The notes beneath the pieces are model-generated. The model did no database searches and was not told where the DNA came from. It was given only the letters and a program-made list of their open reading frames with translations. Shown piece by piece: positions 56,801-64,000 of a stretch of 64,000 nt of DNA (positions within the stretch are counted from its first letter, which is position 1; every line of letters starts with the position of its first letter). The stretch is from the NCBI GenBank assembly GCA_014773175.1, contig VXCM01000130.1, positions 7,102 through 71,101 on the forward strand. The letters run 5' to 3'. Position numbers and translations under genes: made by a program. This DNA is from Lucifuga dentata (lineage: Eukaryota; Chordata; Actinopteri; Ophidiiformes; Bythitidae).

Positions 56801-58290
56801 TCCCTCCTCCTTTTCAGCTTCATTTATTTTCTCTCATGCATATTATCANCCCTCCCTCCCTCCCTCCCTCCTCCTTTTCAGCTTCATTTATTTTCTCTCA
56901 TGCATATTATCATGCTGTTCAGCCTGTTGCAGAATTCCCACAATATTAGTCAGAATGGGTCCTATCAGCACTCAACAAATTGTAGGTTCATCAGATAAAT
57001 TTCTGGCTTGTCAGTCTATAGCTATGGTGTTAGTAGGTTTCATTGCTTGCCCTACACAGTGTAAATGTATATAGAGAGGTGGAGCACATGGTGGTGAAGT
57101 CAGCTCGTGTTCTGAGCTGTTGATTTTATTGGCTCAGACAGTCAGATCCTGTAATGGGGAGGAGAGTATATATTACAAATGAGCTGCATCCAATCAAAGA
57201 CTGTTACCATGCAGCCACATGTACACTTCATACGTATCCATATATGCATCTATATACAAGATTTAGACAGACACATGTTTAAGATCTATTGTAATAACAA
57301 GCTTTGTTTTCCCTTGAAAGAAATACAAAATATGTCTTCAGTCACCAGTAAAGCAAAATCATATGTAAGTGAAACACATACGATAGTGTCAATCAACATA
57401 CAGGACCCAACAGTGCCAGTAACATCTAAAAATATAAAATCCAAGTCCATAACCATAAATACTCATTTTATTAGAGAATGAATGAATGAACACTTAGTAG
57501 TATTTATAAAATAACAAAATAATTTAAGATAATAATAAAGACATAGCAACTTTTCATCCATAGTGTGAAGATATATCCAAAGAGCAAAAAACTACACATT
57601 AAAAAGGGAGAAAATGTAATATATGCTCTATCTCCTTAATTACATATTAAATATCAAAGGCAGTATTTACTTCATAGTCACAGTAAGGAGAATTTAAATT
57701 AAGAAACTTGTTACATATCTCCTCAAAACTTTTTACTTGTCCAGTTATAGTGGGAATAACTTTTCCATAGCACAGGGAACTTGACAATGAGTTGCTTATT
57801 CTCAGCTTTCCATTAAGTATTTTTGAATGAGATGAACAAAAAATATATAAACTTATATTTTTAATGACCTTAAATTACAGTTAAAGACCTTTGTATATTT
57901 TTAAACAAATTCACAGATTAACTATTACTCAACTAGACAGTGTTCTCATCTTCATCTTCCCAAAAGTCAGGGTCAGTTTTCAATGAGTTATGGGTAGACC
58001 AAATTATGGCACTTTTATTCTCATTTGATTAAAACTACATCTACTTTGAAGTTTAGTTTTAGTTTATTTTTTCCGTACTTCGCCAAACTTTGCGCTATAT
58101 TTTGTTACTGTGAATGGTATCTAATAATTTTAAGGCGCAGGCCTGACTAAATTTGAGCAAATAAATAAAGTAATAGCATGAAAACCATAATTGTACTGAT
58201 ATATAACCAAACATGAAATAATGGTACTCAGTAAATTATAGTGGATCTAATATTATTTGGCCCTCAAACAAATAAGAAGCAATTTAGATC
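53840..58290. other. Intergenic, pafah1b1 to mnt
   Basis: No gene recognised in about 4.4 kb. It holds CCCT-rich low-complexity sequence and an assembly duplication at 56786-56912. Frames here are short or low complexity. Confidence 0.5.
56786..56912. repeat. 63-bp direct duplication around one N (assembly join)
   Basis: The CCCT-rich block ending TCTCATGCATATTATCA (56786-56848) recurs at 56850-56912 after a single n at 56849. Confidence 0.88.
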
Positions 58291-59098
58291 GGCTTCATGA
58301 CAATACAATGGTCAGCTGCTTTTCTCGTGTTCCCCCACATACGCCACTAAACCACGCCCACTCGCTCTTGATTGACAGCTCTGATCCCGAGACATAGTGG
58401 TGGCCAGTCACGCTCTCGCCATGCAAATGAGCCGCACTCGGGCCGGGCGGGTACCCATGTGGACCAGCACCATGCCTTGTTGTTCTGGACGCTGATTGGC
58501 CCGCTGCCGTCAGCTCGAGCTTCATGAGTTGCAGGGTAGTGGCGGGAGGGAAAACTCGGAAGGCGGATCACACGGACGGGATCACTCTCTTTTGGCTCGC
58601 ACGGAGATGGCGCGGTTACAGCAAGAGTCTCTTGTATTGCAGGAGGTTTTAATCGCAGCCAATAAAGCGTAAATGTTGATGGAAATAAAATATTAATACG
58701 TGGGGGAATATATTTAACATTTCACGTGACTGTCACTGTGGCGAATTCCGGCAGATGATTGTTCCGGTTTTTCCAGTGGCCGTAGTAACAGGGCGGGTCA
58801 GGAATCCGGGAGGGGCGGGCCTTACCTAGAACACGACTCGCCTTGTTGTGTGTATTCCCGTGCTCGCATCGCCATCTTGTTGCAATCCTGCCTTTTACGA
58901 ATGCGAGGATCTAGTTTCATTTCGGCTGGATTAAAAATTGCCTGTCTGATTCCAGGAGAAACACAGGGACGAAAGGCTCGGGCGTGCGGGGTAAATCGTG
59001 CACACGGAGCTTCCTGCCTGGAGACTACCTACCACTCAGTCGTTTTTCGTCCTTCCGTCCTGGGCCACCGGGTCGCCTACCGTGAGGAGTTACGCGCA
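58290..59098 (+). promoter_or_regulatory. CpG-rich promoter and 5' UTR of mnt
   Basis: A GC-rich block with an octamer ATGCAAAT (near 58422), inverted CCAAT boxes (GATTGG in CGCTGATTGGCC near 58491), GC boxes (GGGGCGGGCC near 58812) and a reversed YY1-type GCCATCTTG near 58871. These are what a housekeeping-type promoter would show. The transcription start is not defined. Confidence 0.6.
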
Positions 59099-59878
59099 AT
59101 GAGCATCGATACACTTTTGGAGGCGGCCAGATATCTGGAATGGCAAGCCCAGCAACAACAGATCACACGTGGTAAGCCGAACAACAAACTGATGGAGGGT
59201 GCTGGAACTCACATGCAAGCAAATAAAAAAAACATCAAACTGCCTTTTGTGGAAGGTTTCATAAAGTTACCATCAGCGGCTGATCATGCATTTTCAACCG
59301 ACCCGCCTTGATCATGAACGGAAGCGTTGGTAGTTTCTGGCCCTGCGTTCACGCCAAACAGAATCAGGCGTGAACGCAGGGCCAGACTCCCACTCCGTTT
59401 ATTATCGCACACTTTTGTCTTCTCCTATGCAGGAACGGCCAAAGTTGTTTTCCCGAACTACTTTACGCGCTCTCGGTGTGCGCTTGTGTGTGTGACAATT
59501 ATAACACCCGAGTGACTCACCGTACACGCGTGTACACAGCAAAGGGGGTGTCTTGTCAGTAACGCGGTGGTATGTTTCAATTTATTTATCTTAGTTACAA
59601 AGTATCTGCAGAGTTTCCACTGTATTGCAATATGCAGATCTATAAGTTCTAATAAAATCTCTGTGATTAAAGCGGGTTATTTTTTATGAAGGTTTTATAG
59701 ACATTTTCTATTGAAGAGCTCGTTCGGTTTGCCCCAGTTTTTTGTCCGTCGAGCCCCGGCAGGGCGGTGGCGAGCAGAGTCTGCTCTTTACATAATGCCC
59801 TGACATTGCTCAGATATCTTATGACACACACAGGGGCGGGGCCACAGGCGCACGCTCCATTCTCTCTCTCTCTCTCTG

Positions 59879-59945
<67 letters not shown>

Positions 59946-62750
59946 TTGTGCGTGTGCGCGTTTCGTTCTTTTAATAATCTAAAACCAATCCTTAATCGAC
60001 GTAATGATCAGTGAAGAGGGGAGCGAATCTCCTTTTTGTGTTTGTCCTCTTTGATGACGTGTCAGACGACCCCCCCCAACAGCTAAGCTACCGCGTGCTA
60101 AGATCCGCCCACAATGCCCACGTGCACACTGCGTGCACCCCCCCCCCCCCCCCCNGTGTGGTGGGGGGCGGTGCCCTACCACCACACACACACACACACA
60201 CATCCGCCCACCCATTTGAGTCTCTCTCAACTCAGCAGTTATGTAATATACTTTTGCATGCAGTTGCAGTCTGGAGCATGGCTGAATAAAGTATGTGGGT
60301 GTGTTTGTGTGGCTGTGTGTGTTGTCCCAGTTTTGCATGCACCAGTATGTCAACATATGCTCAGCTGATGTCATCTTTAAAAAAAAAATAAAAAACAATG
60401 TGTGGGTGTTATTGGTAATGTCATATGTGGCCCATTGTAGAATATATGATTGTTAGGATTTTTTTTATTTGGTCAAAAGAATAGTTTACTTGACATAATT
60501 GTCAAATTAAAGTTATGCTAATTGTTTTGTGAACCACATAATTACCTAAAGGTATAGGGTTATTTAGAAAACTTTGTATCATTTTTGGCTGATATGTTAA
60601 AGTGTCAAGTACAGATCATCTGTGGACATATGTGAACATCAGTCAATATGTACATATATGAAGTACCAAAATCCAGAATTTTTTTTTTTTGGCATTTTGT
60701 CTTTGTCATAGAGAAAGAGACAGAGAGAGGTGGAGAAATAACATGCAGTACAGGTTCCCCCAGCTGGAATTAACACAGCAAAGTTGTGATTACAAAATAC
60801 ATGATACACGTCATAACCACAGAACCATCAGAGGAAAGCAATAACCGTGTGAGAATCATCTTAATGCAGTGTGAGGTGAACTGTTTCCCTGGGTGAAATT
60901 AAATTATGTCATCAGAGTTGTGCCGTCTCCCCTGGGGAGGAAATGAACATGTTCTTTTACATGTAGCCAGGCGTGTTGGCATGTCATGTTTCTGTTTTGT
61001 AATGGTGTTGGCTGGGAGGTGTGTTGGCTTTATGCAGGTTTGAGGAATCCCTGGGATCTTCTGTGTCTAATGTTACAGTTTCCATGGTAACTGAGGGCTC
61101 ACCGTGTCACTTTGAGTCTGCTACAGGGTGTAATAACGACTCACTCATATTGTTAAAAGTGTTTGTTTCTCTTTTAAATTTCATTTTGTTCTTTGTGTTT
61201 GTTGTTTGCCATGCAGTGCCGTTTGGTTCATATGTCGTCATGGTACCAGGTATAGTTGGCCCAGCTGAGTGACTCCTCGACAACAGACGGCTCCTGTTCA
61301 TCAGATAGTCCTGTCACAGCTCAGGGGCTGAAGTATGCCTAATGCTGGAACGGTCCAATCACAGGGCAGAGAGAGGGGTGTTCTCTCCAGTCAGGAAGCA
61401 GATGTAGACACGATTTCTTTGGTCATGCCCCCCCCTCCAGGCTGTCTGCTTCTTTGATGACATCATTCTTTGTGTGTGTGTGCGTGCATGTGTGTGCTGT
61501 TGAGGTATTCACTATCCAAACAATATAACATCCAATCTGATAATGTGTAAAGACATTGCAACAATAAAAAAAAATGTTACTTTAGGGAGGCCAGACGTTG
61601 ATGTTGGTTGATGGACTCTGATACCATCCTCATCCTGTCTTCTTCCTCTTTCTCTTGCCTTTTCTTCTTCCACAGAGGAAAAACAGTACAAAGAGAAAGA
61701 GCTCCTCAACCGAGAGGTGGAGTCAAGGCGTGTGGAGGTTGTGACCTCATCATCCCAGCAAGTCAGAGCCAACCATGTCGCTTGGGGAGATGAATCTCAC
61801 CGTCAGCCACACCCACACCCCTCTCCCATCCCTGCACCCCCTTCACTCCCGCCTCATCAAGTCCCCATCGCTGTCATCCCCATGGTCCCAGTTGTCACTG
61901 CGACACCCTCGGTCCCACCCCTTCCGCTTACTACACCGATTGCGGCTGCAGCAACAACAGTCAGCAGCTCCCCGCCAGTCAAGAATGCGTCCTCCCCACC
62001 GCAGCACCCGCCGGCCTCCCATCACCTGTTGTGTGCCCCCCAGTTGAAGATTGAGACTGGTCCACAGCTAGTTGGTGGAAAGCCCAGCCAGTCACAGCCT
62101 CAGGTTCAGATTCCATACCTGAACTCCATCAGCACTGCTGGTTCTGGGTCACAACATGCACTTGTTCCCCAGCAAGCTCCGCCCACATCTCAGCCACGGC
62201 CTAATGGAGTGACCATAGAGGACATGAGGGGGATGGAAGGAAAGAGAAGACCAGGAGGGTCAGTGTGTGTGTTTGATTGTGTAAAAAAGACATTAGAGTG
62301 TATATTTTTATGTATGTATGTTTTTATCCTTTGTGTTTGAATATTATTTTTGTATGTTTTCAGAGCGGGGACCAGAGAGGTGCATAACAAACTGGAGAAG
62401 AACAGGTTAGTAAGAATAATGTGAACATGCCTTTTGTTCTTTTTACCATGAACACACTTTTCGTAGCCCATGAAGGACACCATGCAATCCTTCACCTGAC
62501 CATAAAACATGTAAATTGCCAGTATGAGGTTTTTACATGAAAGGCACGCGATCATTTTAATACAAACTAGAGGCACCATTCAGCCAATAAGAGCCACTTT
62601 AAAACTGTGACTTACTCATTTCTGTCTTGGCCCTTCAGACGAGCACACCTGAAAGAGTGCTTTGAGACGCTAAAGAAGAATGTTCCAAATATTGATGTGA
62701 AGAAAACCTCCAACCTCAGTGTTCTCCGCAGCGCCCTGCGCTATATACAG
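59099..62750 (+). CDS. mnt: MAX network transcriptional repressor MNT, 5' four coding exons (partial)
   Basis: MNT pairs with MAX at E-boxes and recruits SIN3 corepressors, opposing MYC. Exons: 59099-59171, 61676-62258, 62364-62405, 62639-62750, in phase. The first encodes MSIDTLLEAARYLEWQAQQQ, the SIN3-interaction motif that opens MNT. The second begins EEKQYKEKELLNREVESRR and continues into a long Pro/Ser/Ala-rich region. The third and fourth hold the basic region and helix-loop-helix: HNKLEKNRRAHLKECFETLK, then KKTSNLSVLRSALRYIQ. Human MNT is similar in this region. The leucine zipper and C-terminal part are beyond 64000. The reading frame is open upstream of the start as far as 58850, with an in-frame ATG at 58901. 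I keep 59099 because the SIN3 motif is N-terminal in known MNT. Confidence 0.95.
59336..59386. repeat. 20-bp perfect inverted repeat with 11-base loop
   Basis: TCTGGCCCTGCGTTCACGCC at 59336-59355 and its exact reverse complement at 59367-59386, separated by AAACAGAATCA. It lies 165 bases after mnt exon 1 and is GC-rich, so a stable stem is expected if transcribed. Confidence 0.95.
59859..59941. repeat. (TC)n microsatellite
   Basis: A long TC tract with a few interruptions (TG, GC) in mnt intron 1. Confidence 0.95.
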
Positions 62751-64000
62751 GTAGAATTTCTAAGCTATTCTGGCATGGTGCTTTCATCTGAATAATCCTT
62801 TTACAAAAGTGTTGGGTCGAATGCATCACGTTTGGTTGTGCTGCCTTCCTGATTCTTTTGCTTTCTACTTTCTTGTTTCAGTCTGATTACATTGGTTGAT
62901 GATGTGGCTTCAGAAAAGTAATTTCAATCCTAAATCAAAGGGAAAATGGTGAGGAAAGTTAATGTTCTTCCAGTCTGAGTGTACTTCAGAGCATTCATTA
63001 GATTTTTAGTATTTCACAGAGGCTGCTATCTAGTGGAATGTTGTGCAACGCCATCATTTCAGGTAGCTGAGCACAAGAATAGAACCAGTGGTCCAAAAAG
63101 ATAAATAGCTAAATAGTTAAATATTTCTTCTGTTTCTGTGGAAACAGAAAATTATTAAGAAAGAAAATTTACATTGCATATTATGGGATGGTGGTGGAGG
63201 TGTAGGCGCTGGGTTTGTACGGCTTAAAATGGTGTTTTTCCAGTCTCTAATAGTAGATCAGAGAGGAATTCTGTGATGGAAATGAATATTGACCTGAAGG
63301 TTCTGTTTTGTAGCGCTGAAGCTTAATGATTTAGAATTTGATGAAATATGTGATGTGGAAGAAGTGAAATTAGTCTGAGATGGAAGACTTTGTACAGGAT
63401 CAGAACACAAATGTTTATGAGGGCCAAACACCACAGAAGGATATTTGCAACAGTCTTAAGAGGAGATGATGGCTAAAGATGAGTTTAGATTGAAAACAGT
63501 CAAGAAAGTAAATGCCGGATTCCCTAATTTTACTTGTAAAAGTATTGTACAGATGACAGGTTATTCCATTCACCTGACACAAAACACAAGCTTGTGACTT
63601 TTTAGGTAATAAACGACGAGTCAACCCTTTAAGAAAAACAAAGTGAAAGCAGAAAGGACAGAACGTTTGTATGAGCAGATCTTTCATGTGTAGTTTGAAA
63701 ATCGAAATTACGTAATTAGCGCACACACACACACACACACTGTTAAATCCAGCAAGAGAATTTTGTCAGAGAAGTGATAAACTTTTCCTAACTTTTGTTC
63801 TCACTCATTCTTTTCATGAGAAGTTTGATAGCGGTCACCTGTCACAATAAAACTCAATGGGCCAGATTCATAAACGGTAGCTCGTGATTTACTGTATCGA
63901 TATGGGTAAATATCTTCATGCAACGTTCCTTCATTCATAAATGCTGGTTACCGGCATCTTTTAGCGTTTGCCTTGAAAGAGGCGTTAAGACAGTATTTCC
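62751..64000. other. mnt intron 4, to the right edge
   Basis: No match to the MNT leucine zipper or downstream exons. A short (CA)n lies at 63721-63740. Nothing else recognised. Confidence 0.5.

Larger units (their letters stand above)
59172..61675. other. mnt intron 1
   Basis: Contains the perfect hairpin at 59336-59386, a CpG-rich start, the (TC)n tract, and a poly-C run with an n at 60155. No exon recognised. Confidence 0.6.

Noticed and set aside
56523..57074. 183-codon open frame in the pafah1b1-mnt gap
   Set aside because: Built on CCCT repeats and the assembly duplication. No family resemblance or splice context.

Overview
The window is nuclear DNA from a ray-finned fish, probably a percomorph-type teleost. 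Genes are split by GT-AG introns, dinucleotide microsatellites are dense, and there are hAT, Harbinger-like and fold-back DNA elements with typical teleost dispersed repeats. The coding matches are vertebrate families. There is no bacterial or viral gene content and no CRISPR array, rRNA or tRNA that I can support.

Layout, left to right. (1) 437-5780, minus: an AIFM3-like Rieske/flavin oxidoreductase (aifm4-type), running off the left edge and carrying a frameshift and an in-frame stop. (2) 7457-10951, minus, and 13560-19109, plus: two complete FBXO40 paralogues, head to head across 2.6 kb. (3) 22156-23841, plus: a small CCDC92-family coiled-coil gene. (4) 27064-39409, plus: a 28-exon CLUH (clustered mitochondria) gene with a roughly 470-residue N-terminal extension encoded by one exon. 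(5) 46630-52614, plus: PAFAH1B1 (LIS1), exactly 410 codons plus stop, with a CpG-rich promoter near 41.2-41.5 kb. (6) 59099-62750, plus: the first four coding exons of MNT, running off the right edge.

CCDC92B, CLUH, PAFAH1B1 and MNT are also neighbours on human 17p13.3 (from memory), so the right two thirds is a conserved syntenic block. LIS1 regulates dynein. CLUH binds mRNAs for mitochondrial proteins and controls mitochondrial distribution. MNT is a MAX-partner repressor. FBXO40 is a muscle E3-ligase adaptor. These are separate transcription units, not an operon.

The best candidate for something undescribed is the CLUH N-terminal exon. It starts Met-Gly-Asn with a Cys-Cys pair and an acidic dileucine motif, and then holds a cluster of TQT motifs of the kind bound by the dynein light chain LC8. 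Splice phase shows it is in frame with the canonical CLUH exons. Other notable items are patchy near-identity and intron-number differences between the FBXO40 copies, a 20-bp perfect hairpin in MNT intron 1, a GC-AG intron in CLUH, and 63-66 bp duplications around single N bases that look like assembly joins.
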